Assembly: GCA_003161615.1 (NCBI GenBank)
Contig: PMOB01000016.1
Coordinates: 62,001-126,000, forward strand
Origin: Actinomycetota bacterium
GTDB lineage: Bacteria > Actinomycetota > Thermoleophilia > Gaiellales > Gaiellaceae
Direction of reading: 5' to 3'
Length of the DNA stretch: 64,000 nucleotides
A program made the translations under genes and the position numbers. The notes below the pieces were generated by a model. It did no database searches, was not told the origin of the DNA, and saw nothing but the letters and a program-made list of their open reading frames with translations. Below are positions 1 through 8,434 of the stretch, piece by piece; the stretch's first letter is position 1, and each line of letters begins with the position of its first letter.

Positions 1-30
1 AGAGACAAAACTGCCAAGGAGACCGCAAAG

Positions 31-1158
31 ATGAATCCCCGTTCCGCAGCACGCCGCTTCCTGCCCCTGCTCGTCGCTGCCGTCATTGGTGGCGGCGCCG
101 GCGTGGCCGCCTACGCCTTGAGCAGTCACGGCTCCCCCACCGTTACGACGAAGGTCGTCGTCCCGGCCCAGAACGCCTCGTCGACTTCGAGCAGCAACAC
201 GCTCGCGCAGGACTACGCGGCGGACGCACCCGGCGTCGTCGATATCACCGTCACGTCGAACGGAAGCTCCGGCTCGAGCGGCGGCGGCGGCTTCAACCCG
301 TTCGGGATCCCGAACCAGCAGCAGCCGCAGCAGAAGCAGCAGGCTGAGGGAACGGGCTTCGTGATCGACACGAAGGGCGACATCCTCACCGCGGAGCACG
401 TCGTGACCGGCGCGAACTCGATCAAGGTCCAGTTCCAGGACGGCTCGACGACGACCGCAACCCTCGTCGGCACGGATACGTCGACCGACAGCGCCGTGAT
501 TCACGTCAACGTCGACGCATCGAAGCTCCATCCGCTCGCGCTCGGCGATTCCTCCGCCGTCCTGCCCGGCCAGGACGTCGCGGCGATCGGTAGCCCGTTC
601 GGATTGCCCGAGACGTTGACCGCCGGGATCGTCAGCGCGGTCAACCGCGACATCACCGCCCCGAACCAGTTCTCGATCTCCGGCGCCATCCAGACCGACG
701 CGGCGATCAACCACGGCAACTCCGGCGGCCCCCTCATCGACGTCGCCACGAACACCGTGATCGGGATCAACGATCAGATCGAGAGCGACACCAACGACAA
801 CTCCGGCGTCGGCTTCGCTGTCCCGATCAACGCGGCGAAGGCGACCGCGCGGACGCTGATCTCCGGCGGAACCGTCCGGCACGCCTTCATGGGCGTCGAG
901 ATCGGCGACGCGCCGAACGCCGCCGGCGCCAAGGTCGGGCACGTCGAGCCCGGTTCACCCGCCGCGAAGGCCGGTCTCAAGGCAGGGGACATCGTCACCT
1001 CCTGGAACGGCACGGCCATCCACAACTCGGACGGTCTCACGTCGTCGGTGACCGCCTCCAAGCCCGGTGACACCGTCAAGCTCACCGTCGACCGGAACGG
1101 CGCGACGAAGCACCTCACCATGAAGCTCGGCGTCCAGCCGTCGCATCCCTCCTCGTAG
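31..1158 (+). CDS. Membrane-anchored HtrA/DegP-like serine protease with PDZ domain
   Basis: A 375-residue S1C-type protease that probably degrades or processes misfolded envelope proteins outside the membrane. Residues 9-30 form a single N-terminal membrane segment or signal anchor, followed by a Ser/Gly/Gln-rich linker (about 48-105). The catalytic triad is visible: His123 (AEHVV), Asp153 (TDSAV) and Ser231 (GNSGGP). A C-terminal PDZ domain covers about 285-370 (GSPAAKAGLKAGD). The ATG follows AAGGAG at a good distance. The next gene converges on it, separated by a GC-rich hairpin. The family is certain; the physiological substrate is not. Confidence 0.95.
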   Translation: MNPRSAARRFLPLLVAAVIGGGAGVAAYALSSHGSPTVTTKVVVPAQNASSTSSSNTLAQDYAADAPGVVDITVTSNGSSGSSGGGGFNPFGIPNQQQPQQKQQAEGTGFVIDTKGDILTAEHVVTGANSIKVQFQDGSTTTATLVGTDTSTDSAVIHVNVDASKLHPLALGDSSAVLPGQDVAAIGSPFGLPETLTAGIVSAVNRDITAPNQFSISGAIQTDAAINHGNSGGPLIDVATNTVIGINDQIESDTNDNSGVGFAVPINAAKATARTLISGGTVRHAFMGVEIGDAPNAAGAKVGHVEPGSPAAKAGLKAGDIVTSWNGTAIHNSDGLTSSVTASKPGDTVKLTVDRNGATKHLTMKLGVQPSHPSS

Positions 1159-1171
1159 CTTCCTGCACAGC

Positions 1172-1195
1172 GGGGCGCGGCGAACGTCGCGCCCC
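1172..1195. terminator. GC-rich hairpin between convergent genes
   Basis: An 8-base perfect GC stem (1172-1179 with 1188-1195), extendable by a G-U and a C-G pair around a GAAC tetraloop, lies between the stop codons of the htrA-like and cytochrome b genes. No T-run follows on either strand, so it may act as a bidirectional pause or terminator. The hairpin is seen; the function is inferred. Confidence 0.5.
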
Positions 1196-1203
1196 GGCTC
1201 CTC

Positions 1204-1806
1204 CTACTCGAAGATCTTCCAGCGGCCGTGATGCCGCTTCGCCCAGTCCTCGCGCACGGTCCCCAGCACCATGCCGTGCAGCGCATGCCGGGTCGCAGGA
1301 TGGATCAGCGTGAGGTAGAGGTGGCCGAGCAGCAGGACGAGCGAGATGTAGAGGAGCCCGTCGTGGAGGAGCACGGTGCTGGCGAAGCGGAAACGCGTGT
1401 CCTGCTCCCCGGCCCAGAGCAGCAGTCCCGAGACGAGGAAGAGGATCACGAACGCCGCCGTGAGAATGGCGTTGAGCTTTTGGCCGGCGTTGAAGCGGTC
1501 CTGCTCGCGCGGCCGGCGCCCGCGCAGCCAGTTGACGTCCTCCCGCTCGAACACGTCGAGCTCGCGCGCCAGCCTCAGCATCCCGCGGCGGTCGCCGAGC
1601 AGCACGATCAGGATGAGCGCCGCCACCCAGCCGATTCCGCCCCAGAAGTGAATGTTCTTGATCAGCGGCCGCCGCCCGACGTCCACCGAGAGCGAGGGCA
1701 GGTAGAGGATCAGCCCGGTCGTGAGAAGGAGGAAGAATCCCGTCGCATTCACCCAGTGGAGCGTCCGCTCGGTGCGCGAGAAACGCCGGATGTAGCCGGG
1801 CTTCAC
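1204..1806 (-). CDS. Cytochrome b561 / formate dehydrogenase gamma-like membrane subunit
   Basis: A 200-residue protein with four predicted membrane helices (about 20-36, 54-70, 113-131, 146-167) and histidines placed as heme b ligands: His17 (LHWVN), His53 (IHFWG), His148 and His162. It probably passes quinol electrons to the molybdopterin enzyme encoded just upstream. The GTG start overlaps that gene's TGA as GTGA, so translation should be coupled. The much longer open frame upstream of this GTG is a shadow of the oxidoreductase gene. This is not the MsrQ fold usually paired with MsrP. Confidence 0.85.
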   Translation of the reverse strand: MKPGYIRRFSRTERTLHWVNATGFFLLLTTGLILYLPSLSVDVGRRPLIKNIHFWGGIGWVAALILIVLLGDRRGMLRLARELDVFEREDVNWLRGRRPREQDRFNAGQKLNAILTAAFVILFLVSGLLLWAGEQDTRFRFASTVLLHDGLLYISLVLLLGHLYLTLIHPATRHALHGMVLGTVREDWAKRHHGRWKIFE

Positions 1807-2513
1807 GAGTAGTAGCCGTTGGAGCGGCCGACCCAGGCGTCCCGGTCGTAGCCGAGCAGCTCCCAGTAGCCGTTCCCCGGCTTGGGGACGAGGTTGATCT
1901 CCTCGACCCACTTGACGTTCTTGTAGCCGTACATGTCGGGGATCACGACCCGGACGGGCGCGCCGTGCTCCTGCAGGAGCGGCTTGCCGTCCATCTCCCA
2001 GGCGAGCATCGCGTCGGGGAGCATCGCCTGCTCGAGCGTGAGGTAGTCGATGTACGGCTTCTCGGCCGAAACGAACTGGAGCGCGTGCGCGCCGGGCAGC
2101 GGCTTTGCCTGCGCGAGGAGATCCTTGAAACGGACACCGCGCCAATGGACGCCGTTCACCGTCCAGCCGGTCACGCAGTGGAAGGTGGAGACCTGCGAGA
2201 CCTGCGGCAGCGCGCGCAGCTCGTCGTAGCTCAGCGCCTGCGGCTGCTCGACGAGGCCGCCGATGTTGAGTCGCCACGAGTGCGGCTCGAAGACCGGCAT
2301 CGTCGCCGCGACGGTGTAGATCCGCCAGCCCTTCGTCGGGACGAGCGGAATCGCCGCCTCGACGCCGCTGAGCGCATGCGAGACGGGGCCCCAAACCGCC
2401 TTGCCCCACCAGAGCGAGGAGAGGCCTCCGACGACCGTGCCTAGGAAGACGCCCCGGCCGATACGGCGAGGGGCCTCGGGCTCCCCTGCAGAGCCGGGCG
2501 CGAGTTCGTCCAC
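1803..2513 (-). CDS. Molybdopterin-dependent oxidoreductase, sulfite oxidase / MsrP (YedY)-like
   Basis: A 236-residue catalytic subunit of the sulfite-oxidase fold. Cys113 in TFHCVTGW is the expected molybdenum ligand, and HGAPVRVVIPDMYGYK (about 183-198) is the typical cofactor-binding stretch. The N-terminus has a hydrophobic segment (about 22-35) after a basic patch (RRIGRGVFLG). This resembles a weak Tat signal or membrane anchor but lacks a clean twin-arginine motif. It forms a two-gene operon with the cytochrome b subunit and lies near a molybdate uptake operon. The substrate is unknown; protein-methionine-sulfoxide reduction or another oxo-transfer is possible. Confidence 0.85.
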   Translation of the reverse strand: MDELAPGSAGEPEAPRRIGRGVFLGTVVGGLSSLWWGKAVWGPVSHALSGVEAAIPLVPTKGWRIYTVAATMPVFEPHSWRLNIGGLVEQPQALSYDELRALPQVSQVSTFHCVTGWTVNGVHWRGVRFKDLLAQAKPLPGAHALQFVSAEKPYIDYLTLEQAMLPDAMLAWEMDGKPLLQEHGAPVRVVIPDMYGYKNVKWVEEINLVPKPGNGYWELLGYDRDAWVGRSNGYYS

Positions 2514-2562
2514 CTGGGGGAATGGTCGCAGCCGCGGCGGGGGTAGCGCCAGGGCGGGTCAT

Positions 2563-2568
2563 TAGGAT
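2563..2568 (+). promoter_or_regulatory. -10 box TAGGAT, predicted leaderless start of MFS gene
   Basis: TAGGAT lies 7 bases before the ATG at 2576 and there is no Shine-Dalgarno sequence. Transcription would begin at or next to the start codon. The mapping is inferred from spacing. Confidence 0.5.
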
Positions 2569-2575
2569 CCTGTAA

Positions 2576-3940
2576 ATGTCGAACGTCGCCCGCTGGACGA
2601 TCGTCGCGAGCATTCTCGGCTCGTCGATGGCGTTCATCGACGGCTCCGTCGTCAACGTCGCCCTCCCCTACATGGCGCGCAGCTTCGGTGTCGGGCTCTC
2701 GTCGATGCAGTGGGTCGTCAGCGCCTATCTGCTCATGCTCGGCGCGCTTATCCTCGTCGGCGGCTCGCTCGGGGACATCTTTGGCGAGATGCGCGTCTTC
2801 GCCATCGGCGTTGCCGCCTTCGGGCTCGCTTCCGCCCTGTGCGCAGTGGCGCCGGACGCTACGACGCTGATCGTCTTTCGCGGCGTCCAGGGTGTCGCCG
2901 GCGCGCTGTTGACGCCTGCCTCGCTCGCCGTGCTCACCGCGACCTTCACCGGCGCCGCGCGTGGTGCCGCGATCGGCCAGTGGACAGCGTGGAGCGGGAT
3001 CTCGTTCGTGATCGGGCCGCTGGTCGGCGGTTCGCTCATCGACTACACGAGCTGGCGTGCGATCTTCCTCATCAACATCCCGATCTCACTCGTCACGCTG
3101 CTCCTCGTGCTCCGGCTCGGCGGGATGACGCAGAAGCGCCGCACGGACCTCCGCGTCGACTTCCCCGGCGCACTGCTCTGCGCGGCCGGGCTCGGCCTGC
3201 TCGTGGCCGGCTTCATCGAGCAGCCGGCGCGCGGCTGGAGCGACCCGGTCGTCGCCGGCGGTCTCGGCGCCGGTGCCGCACTGCTCGCCGTCTTCGTCGT
3301 CTACGAGCTGCGGACGCCGATGCCGATGCTGCCGCTCCACCTCTTCCGGCTACGGAACTTCTCGGTCACGAACGTCGAGACGCTCTCGGTCTACGGGGCG
3401 CTGTCTGGCTTGAGTCTCTTCCTCACGCTCTTCCTGATCGACTTCAGCGGCTATTCCGCGCTCCGTGCGGGCGCGTCGCTGGTACCGATCACGGTCGTGA
3501 TGTTCTTCCTCTCGCCGCGCACCGGGAAGCTCTCGATGCAGTACGGGCCGCGCCTGTTCATGACGCTCGGCCCGGTGATCGCGGGCGTGGCTGTGCTCGA
3601 CTACGAGCGACTCCCGGCCCATCCGAACTATTGGATCGACCTCCTCCCGGCGCTCCTCGTCTTCTCCGTCGGCCTCTCCCTCACGGTCGCGCCACTGACG
3701 ACGACGGTGCTCGCGGACGCGACGGCAGGCGATGCGGGAGTCGCCTCCGGCGTGAACAACGCCGTAGCGCGGATCGGCGGCCTCCTGGCAGTGTCGATTC
3801 TCGGAATCGCGGCGGCAGGCGGCAGCGACCAACTGTCGGAGCGCGGCTTCCACCGGACGATGCTCATCGTCGCCATCCTCCTCATCTGCGGCGGCCTGAT
3901 CGGGGCGACCGGGATCCGCAATCCGGCTCCTTCCGCATAG
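2576..3940 (+). CDS. MFS transporter, DHA2 (EmrB/QacA) drug exporter family
   Basis: A 454-residue integral membrane protein with many hydrophobic helices (about 12-14). It carries the family signature near the N-terminus (FIDGSVVNVALP, residues 20-31) and the helix-4/5 region GVQGVAGALLTPASLA. Members export drugs or toxic metabolites using the proton gradient. It is transcribed divergently from the molybdoenzyme operon across a 62-base gap and is followed closely by the molybdate regulator on the same strand. The substrate cannot be deduced. A second DHA2 protein is encoded at 15720-17273. Confidence 0.9.
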   Translation: MSNVARWTIVASILGSSMAFIDGSVVNVALPYMARSFGVGLSSMQWVVSAYLLMLGALILVGGSLGDIFGEMRVFAIGVAAFGLASALCAVAPDATTLIVFRGVQGVAGALLTPASLAVLTATFTGAARGAAIGQWTAWSGISFVIGPLVGGSLIDYTSWRAIFLINIPISLVTLLLVLRLGGMTQKRRTDLRVDFPGALLCAAGLGLLVAGFIEQPARGWSDPVVAGGLGAGAALLAVFVVYELRTPMPMLPLHLFRLRNFSVTNVETLSVYGALSGLSLFLTLFLIDFSGYSALRAGASLVPITVVMFFLSPRTGKLSMQYGPRLFMTLGPVIAGVAVLDYERLPAHPNYWIDLLPALLVFSVGLSLTVAPLTTTVLADATAGDAGVASGVNNAVARIGGLLAVSILGIAAAGGSDQLSERGFHRTMLIVAILLICGGLIGATGIRNPAPSA

Positions 3941-3952
3941 GTAACGCCTATG

Positions 3953-3958
3953 TAGACT
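3953..3958 (+). promoter_or_regulatory. -10 box TAGACT, predicted leaderless start of the mod operon
   Basis: TAGACT lies 6 bases before the ATG at 3965 with no Shine-Dalgarno sequence. It is only about 15 bases after the MFS stop codon, so the molybdate operon probably has its own promoter. Confidence 0.5.
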
Positions 3959-3964
3959 TCGGCC

Positions 3965-4342
3965 ATGCCGAAGCAGACGTACACGGCGACGGAGGCCGCG
4001 CGGGAGCTCGGGATCAGCGTCGACACGCTGCGCCGCTGGGACCGCGAGGGACGGATCAAGACGAAGCGCGACCGCTCGAACCGGCGCCTCGTCCCGCTCG
4101 CGGAGATCGAGCGGCTGCGCGGCGACGGGGGCACGCAGCACATGAGCGCGCGCAACCGCTTCCACGGGACAGTGACGGACGTGCGAGTCGAGGGGCTCCT
4201 CGCGCAGGTCGAGATCACCGTGACGGAGCCGGCGCGCGTCGTCGCGGTCGTGACGCGCGATGCCGTGGAGGAGCTCGGGCTCAAAGCAGGGATGGCCGCC
4301 ACCGCGGTCGTCAAGTCGACCTCGGTGATGGTGGAAACATGA
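3965..4342 (+). CDS. HTH (MerR-like) - Mop/TOBE fusion, predicted molybdate-responsive regulator
   Basis: A 125-residue protein. Residues 4-53 are a MerR/excisionase-type winged helix (TATEAARELGISVDTLRRWD) and about 60-125 form a Mop/TOBE molybdate-binding domain (SARNRFHGTVTDVRVEG through TAVVKSTSVMVE). It overlaps modA by ATGA, making it the first gene of the mod operon. A one-component molybdate sensor that autoregulates uptake is the natural reading. It differs from ModE, which has a LysR-like HTH and tandem Mop domains. The domains are clear; the regulatory logic is inferred. Confidence 0.85.
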   Translation: MPKQTYTATEAARELGISVDTLRRWDREGRIKTKRDRSNRRLVPLAEIERLRGDGGTQHMSARNRFHGTVTDVRVEGLLAQVEITVTEPARVVAVVTRDAVEELGLKAGMAATAVVKSTSVMVET

Positions 4343-5109
4343 AGAAGCGCATCACCCTGCTCAGCGTGGCTGCGCTCGTCGTCGCCGCGTCAGTCCTCGC
4401 CGCGTCCGCGGACGCGCAGACGCGGCACAAGCAGCTGCCGCCTCGCCTCACCGTTTTCGCGGCGGCCTCGCTCACGAACGTCTTCCCGCGGATCGACAAG
4501 CGCGGGCGCTACTACTTCGCCGGCTCGAACGCGCTCGCCGCGCAGATCGAGCAGGGACTTCCGGCCGACGTCTTCGCCTCCGCGAACACCACGATCCCGG
4601 AGACGCTGTACGAGCAGGGGTACGTCACGAAGCCGGTGGACTTCACGGCGAACCGCCTCGTCATCGTCGTCGCCCGCGGCAACCCGCTCGGGATCAAGGG
4701 CCCGGGGAGCCTCGAGCGGAAGGGGATCAAGACCGTGATGGCTGCGGCCGGCGTCCCCGTCGGCGACTACACGCGCACTGTGCTCGCCCGGATGGGGCTC
4801 TCGAATCTCGTCAACCGCGCGGTCAGCCAGGAGACGGACGTCCGCGAGGTGCTCTCGAAGGTCGCTCTCGGCGAGGCCGACGCCGGATTCGTCTACGCGA
4901 CCGACGCCAAGACTGTCGCCGGCCAGGTCACCGTCGTGCGCATCCCTCCCGGCGCGCAGCCTCGCGTGATCTACGCCGCCGCGGCGGTCAAGTCGAGCCC
5001 GTACCTGAAGGCCGCGAAGGCCTGGGTCAAGCGGCTCACCGGCGCTGTCGCGCAGAAGAAGCTCCGGGCAGCCGGCTTCCTGCCGCTGCCGCCCGCAACC
5101 ACTGGATGA
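4339..5109 (+). CDS. modA: Molybdate ABC transporter substrate-binding protein
   Basis: A 256-residue periplasmic-binding-type protein that would capture molybdate or tungstate outside the membrane. It has a cleavable signal peptide (MKKRITLLSVAALVVAAS, predicted cut after ADA at about 26) without a lipobox cysteine. The ModA hallmarks FAAASLTNVF, SNALAAQIEQGLPADVFASA and GEADAGFVYATDA are present. The ATG overlaps the regulator's stop by 4 bases, and its own stop overlaps modB's ATG by 4 bases. The open frame running in from 2710 is only a shadow of the MFS gene, so the start is placed at 4339. Confidence 0.93.
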   Translation: MKKRITLLSVAALVVAASVLAASADAQTRHKQLPPRLTVFAAASLTNVFPRIDKRGRYYFAGSNALAAQIEQGLPADVFASANTTIPETLYEQGYVTKPVDFTANRLVIVVARGNPLGIKGPGSLERKGIKTVMAAAGVPVGDYTRTVLARMGLSNLVNRAVSQETDVREVLSKVALGEADAGFVYATDAKTVAGQVTVVRIPPGAQPRVIYAAAAVKSSPYLKAAKAWVKRLTGAVAQKKLRAAGFLPLPPATTG

Positions 5110-5939
5110 GTAGACGCGTACTCGGAGGGGTCGCGGTCTTCGCGGCCTCCGCCGTCGCCCTCGGGTTTCTCATCCTCCCCATCGTTGCGGTCTTCGCGCG
5201 CGTGTCGCCGGGCAAGCTCGTCGGACAGCTGTCGAGCCCGGTCGTGACCGACGCGCTCGTGCTCAGCCTCAAGACGAGCGTCGTCGCGCAGGCGCTCGTC
5301 CTGCTCGTCGGGACGCCTGCGGCGTATCTCCTCGCCACCCGCCGCTTCCCGGGCCGCTCGCTTGCCGTCGTGCTCGTCGAGCTGCCGCTCGTCCTGCCCC
5401 CGGCTGTGGCGGGAATCGGGCTCATCGCCGCGTTCGGCCGTTACGGGCTCCTCGGCGGGACGCTCTCCTTCCTCGGAATCCGAATCGGGCTGACCTGGGG
5501 CGCCGTCGTGATGGCGGTCGCCTTCGTCTCGGGGCCGTTCTATGTCCGCCAGGCGATCGCAGCGTTCGAAGAAGTCGATCCCGATCTCGTCGCGGCATCG
5601 CGGACGCTCGGAGCCGGACGGGCGCGGACGTTCTTCCGCGTCTACCTGCCGCTCGCCCGCCGTGGGCTCGCCGCCGGCGAGTCGCTCGCCTTCGCGCGCG
5701 GCCTCGGCGAGTTCGGAGCGACGATCATGTTCGCCGGGAGCCTCCAGGGCGTGACGCAGACGCTGCCGCTCGCGATTTATCAGGAGTTCAACTTCTTCCC
5801 GAACGGCTTTACCAAGGCGCTTGCGATGAGCGCGCTCCTCGTCGTCGTCAGCGGTGCGCTCCTCATCGCCCTCAAGGTCGCTCTTCAATGGCAACCCTCA
5901 ACGCGGACTTCACGCTTCCTCTTCGCGCCTTCGAGCTAG
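5106..5939 (+). CDS. modB: Molybdate ABC transporter permease
   Basis: A 277-residue inner-membrane permease with about five or six helices. It has the permease EAA-loop pattern near residues 155-185 (AASRTLGAGRARTFFRVYLP), which docks onto ModC. It starts on ATGA shared with modA's stop and runs 52 bases into modC. Its C-terminal residues (WQPSTRTSRFLFAPSS) are therefore encoded in the modC overlap and are probably not structurally critical. Its role is to conduct molybdate across the membrane. Confidence 0.92.
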   Translation: MSRRVLGGVAVFAASAVALGFLILPIVAVFARVSPGKLVGQLSSPVVTDALVLSLKTSVVAQALVLLVGTPAAYLLATRRFPGRSLAVVLVELPLVLPPAVAGIGLIAAFGRYGLLGGTLSFLGIRIGLTWGAVVMAVAFVSGPFYVRQAIAAFEEVDPDLVAASRTLGAGRARTFFRVYLPLARRGLAAGESLAFARGLGEFGATIMFAGSLQGVTQTLPLAIYQEFNFFPNGFTKALAMSALLVVVSGALLIALKVALQWQPSTRTSRFLFAPSS

Positions 5940-6904
5940 AGCTCGCGCTCGACGTCTCGAAGACTGTCGCCCTCGTCGGCCCGTCCGGCGCGGGCAAGAC
6001 GTCGGTGCTGCGCGTCATCGCCGGGCTCGCTCAGCCGTCGCGCGGCGGCGTGTCGCTCGACGGCGAGTCGTGGAACGGCCTGCCCCCGGAGGCTCGTCGG
6101 GTGGGCTTCGTCTTCCAGGACTACGCCCTCTTCCCGCATCTCCGCGTCCGCGCCAACGTCGCCTACGGCGCGGCCGGCCGCCCGGTGGACGACGTCCTCA
6201 CCCGCTTCGGGATCGCGCACCTCGCCGAGGCGCACCCGCGCGAGCTCTCGGGAGGCGAGCGGCAGCGGGTGGCCCTCGCGCGAGCGCTCGCGCGCGATCC
6301 GGCCGTCCTGCTCCTCGACGAGCCGCTCGCGGCGCTCGACGCCCACACCAAGACCGAGGTGCGGCACGAGCTCGCCGAGCTGCTGCGCGACCTCGGCCTG
6401 CCGACGCTCCTCGTCACGCACGACTACGAGGACGCGGCGGCGCTTGCCGACGAGGTCGGCGTCCTCGTCGAAGGGAAGCTGCGCCAGTTCGGCCCTCCCG
6501 CCGAGCTCGTCGCCCGGCCGCGCGACGCGTTCGTCGCCTCGTTCACCGGCGCCAACCTCCTGCGCGGGCGGGCGCAGCCGGGCGGCGGCGGACTCACGAC
6601 AGTGCGGCTCGAGGGCGGCGAGGAGGTGTTCTCCGTCGACGAGGCGGAGGGCGAGGTCGGCGTCGTCGTCTACCCGTGGGAGGTGGCGGTGGCGCGCGCA
6701 CACGAACCCGACGCCGACTCCGCGCTGAACGTCGTGCGCGGCGAGGTCGGCTCGCTCGTCGAGATCGCGAACCGTGTCCGGGTGCGAGTCGGCCCGCTCA
6801 CGGCGGAGGTGACAGCCGCCTCGGCCGCGCGCCTCGAGCTGGCCCGCGGCGGTGTCGCCTACGCGACGTTCAAGGCCACGGGAACGCGGCTCGTACCGCT
6901 CTAG
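5888..6904 (+). CDS. modC: Molybdate ABC transporter ATP-binding protein
   Basis: A 338-residue ATPase. Walker A GPSGAGKTS is at about 33-41, the signature LSGGERQR at about 119-126 and Walker B VLLLDEP at about 138-144. The C-terminal part (about 220-338) fits the TOBE/Mop-like regulatory domain of molybdate and sulfate ATPases. It starts inside modB (52-base overlap), so it is translationally coupled. Its TAG stop shares a CTAG tetramer with the stop of the convergent methyltransferase gene. Confidence 0.93.
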   Translation: MATLNADFTLPLRAFELELALDVSKTVALVGPSGAGKTSVLRVIAGLAQPSRGGVSLDGESWNGLPPEARRVGFVFQDYALFPHLRVRANVAYGAAGRPVDDVLTRFGIAHLAEAHPRELSGGERQRVALARALARDPAVLLLDEPLAALDAHTKTEVRHELAELLRDLGLPTLLVTHDYEDAAALADEVGVLVEGKLRQFGPPAELVARPRDAFVASFTGANLLRGRAQPGGGGLTTVRLEGGEEVFSVDEAEGEVGVVVYPWEVAVARAHEPDADSALNVVRGEVGSLVEIANRVRVRVGPLTAEVTAASAARLELARGGVAYATFKATGTRLVPL

Positions 6905-7644
6905 ACGCAGGTAGCGCGGTAGGCCGACACCGCGAACGGCAGCCGGAGCCACTCGCCGTCGCTCACCTCGGGATCGGCGTCGACGACGCCTGCCACATCG
7001 ACGAAGACGCGTTCGCGCTCCTCCTCCGGCAGCGAGGCGATCGTGGCGTACGACCAGAGATGCGCGTCGAGCGCGTGGCGCGGCAGCTCGTGCACGTGCT
7101 CGAAAACCTCGTGCTCGACATCCCGGAACAACCCGCCCGCCGTGACCTCCGCCTCCCAGTCGCGGTCGCGCCAGCGCGTCCGGTCGGGCGCAGCGGAGTA
7201 GATCGCCTCGTTCATGCGGGCGATCGTGGGATGGCGCCCGTTCCGGCCGTTCCAGCCGAAGCCGAAGCGGCCGCCCGGCCGCAGGACGCGATGGATCTCC
7301 GGCAGCGCTCGCTCGAGGTCGAACCAGTGGAGGCAGGAGCCGGCGACGACTGCGTCCGCCTCGGCATCGTCAATCGGGATCTCCTCTGCCGACCCCTGCA
7401 GTCCGTCGAACCCGCCTGCGCGCAGGACGGCGAGCATCCGCGGATCCGGCTCGACGGCGACGACCGGGACACCGAGCGCTGCGACCGCCCGCGTCAGCTT
7501 CCCCGTGCCGGCGCCGAGCTCGACGACGAGCCGCGCATCCTCGGGAACGAACCAGTGCGCGACGTCGGCCGGCCATTCAGGCCGCGCCCGCTCGTACTCG
7601 TCCGCGTGGGCGCCGAACGTCAGCCGGCGAGGCGTCGCTTCCAC
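6901..7644 (-). CDS. Class I SAM-dependent methyltransferase
   Basis: A 247-residue small-molecule-type methyltransferase. Motif I is VVELGAGTGKLT (about 38-49), the acidic post-I residue lies in VVAVEPD, and the motif IV region is ADAVVAGSCLHWFD, followed by RVLRPGGRFGFGW. It resembles the 246-residue protein at 34116-34856 along its length (LTRAV/LTRVL, HWFDxERALPE, RVLRPGG), so the two are probably paralogues. The substrate is unknown. It is convergent with modC and has its own predicted leaderless promoter. Confidence 0.85.
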   Translation of the reverse strand: MEATPRRLTFGAHADEYERARPEWPADVAHWFVPEDARLVVELGAGTGKLTRAVAALGVPVVAVEPDPRMLAVLRAGGFDGLQGSAEEIPIDDAEADAVVAGSCLHWFDLERALPEIHRVLRPGGRFGFGWNGRNGRHPTIARMNEAIYSAAPDRTRWRDRDWEAEVTAGGLFRDVEHEVFEHVHELPRHALDAHLWSYATIASLPEEERERVFVDVAGVVDADPEVSDGEWLRLPFAVSAYRATCV

Positions 7645-7650
7645 GCCTGG

Positions 7651-7656
7651 AACTTA
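7651..7656 (-). promoter_or_regulatory. -10 box TAAGTT, predicted leaderless methyltransferase start
   Basis: On the minus strand TAAGTT lies 6 bases before the GTG at 7644, with no Shine-Dalgarno sequence. Confidence 0.45.
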
Positions 7657-7665
7657 CTCGCCGGG

Positions 7666-8385
7666 CTAGCGGACGCCGAGCGCGACCTTGATCTTGCCGG
7701 AGGAGGTGCTCCCACTCGAGAAGCCGACGTCGAGAATCGGCCCGATCACCGTGGCGAGCTTTGCCTTTCGCGAACGGGGTCGCTCGACGATCTTCAGTCC
7801 AGTCGCCGTATGGGTACAGGAGATGAGGAGCGCCGAACGCTTCGGCTTGTACGACGTCCCGCTCACGGTCGCGGAGTAGCCCGAGCCTGAGTGCGCAATC
7901 GTCACGGGCACGGCGTTCGTCGTCGACAGGCATCTCGCGGTCGCCTGCGCGCCGGCCGCGTGCGGGGCGCCCTGCGACTGCTGGGACAAGCTCAGCGCGA
8001 GCTGGATGCAGACGTCGAGGAAGAGATCCTGCAGCGTCGGTTCCGTGATCTTGTAGTCCACCTGGCCGTTCGGAAACTTCTTCAGGGCCGTGTACATGAG
8101 CACGCAGCTGATGGCTCGCGCACCGAACGTGGGCTTGTTCGTGAGGTACGTCGTGAGCTTGTCGAAGAACGCGTTGTCCTGGCTCTTCGTCGAGACGTCG
8201 ATCGTCCCGGTCGTGGACGACGCCGGCATCGGCGCGCGCGTCGTGATGCTCTCGCCGTTCGGCGGGACGCTCACGGTGATCTTCTCCGTCCCCGGCATCG
8301 GGCCGGTCGCGCTCGCGAGGGGGACGACGACCGCGAGAAGGATCAGGGCCGTCCCGATGAGAACCGCAGCACGCTTCGCACCCAA
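7666..8385 (-). CDS. Predicted secreted protein of unknown function
   Basis: About 239 residues from an in-frame TTG at 8385. This start gives a normal signal peptide (GAKRAAVLIGTALILLAVVVPLASATG) behind an AGGAG about 16 bases upstream. A longer frame back to 8508 would add an Arg/Ser-rich stretch overlapping the CDF gene and is unlikely. The mature part is Ser/Thr-rich with several cysteines (SCVLMYT, DVCIQL, ARCLS, ISCTHT) that may form disulfides. I recognise no domain. The exact start is uncertain. Confidence 0.6.
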   Translation of the reverse strand: MGAKRAAVLIGTALILLAVVVPLASATGPMPGTEKITVSVPPNGESITTRAPMPASSTTGTIDVSTKSQDNAFFDKLTTYLTNKPTFGARAISCVLMYTALKKFPNGQVDYKITEPTLQDLFLDVCIQLALSLSQQSQGAPHAAGAQATARCLSTTNAVPVTIAHSGSGYSATVSGTSYKPKRSALLISCTHTATGLKIVERPRSRKAKLATVIGPILDVGFSSGSTSSGKIKVALGVR

Positions 8386-8434
8386 GACGCGGCGATCGTA
8401 ACTCCTGCCGCAAGGAAATCCAAGAGGCAGTCCG

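Noticed and set aside
2710-5109. A 799-codon plus-strand frame covering the MFS gene, regulator and ModA
   Set aside because: Only the ModA part (from ATG 4339) has family motifs; the rest is an Arg/Pro/Ala-rich shadow typical of GC-rich DNA.
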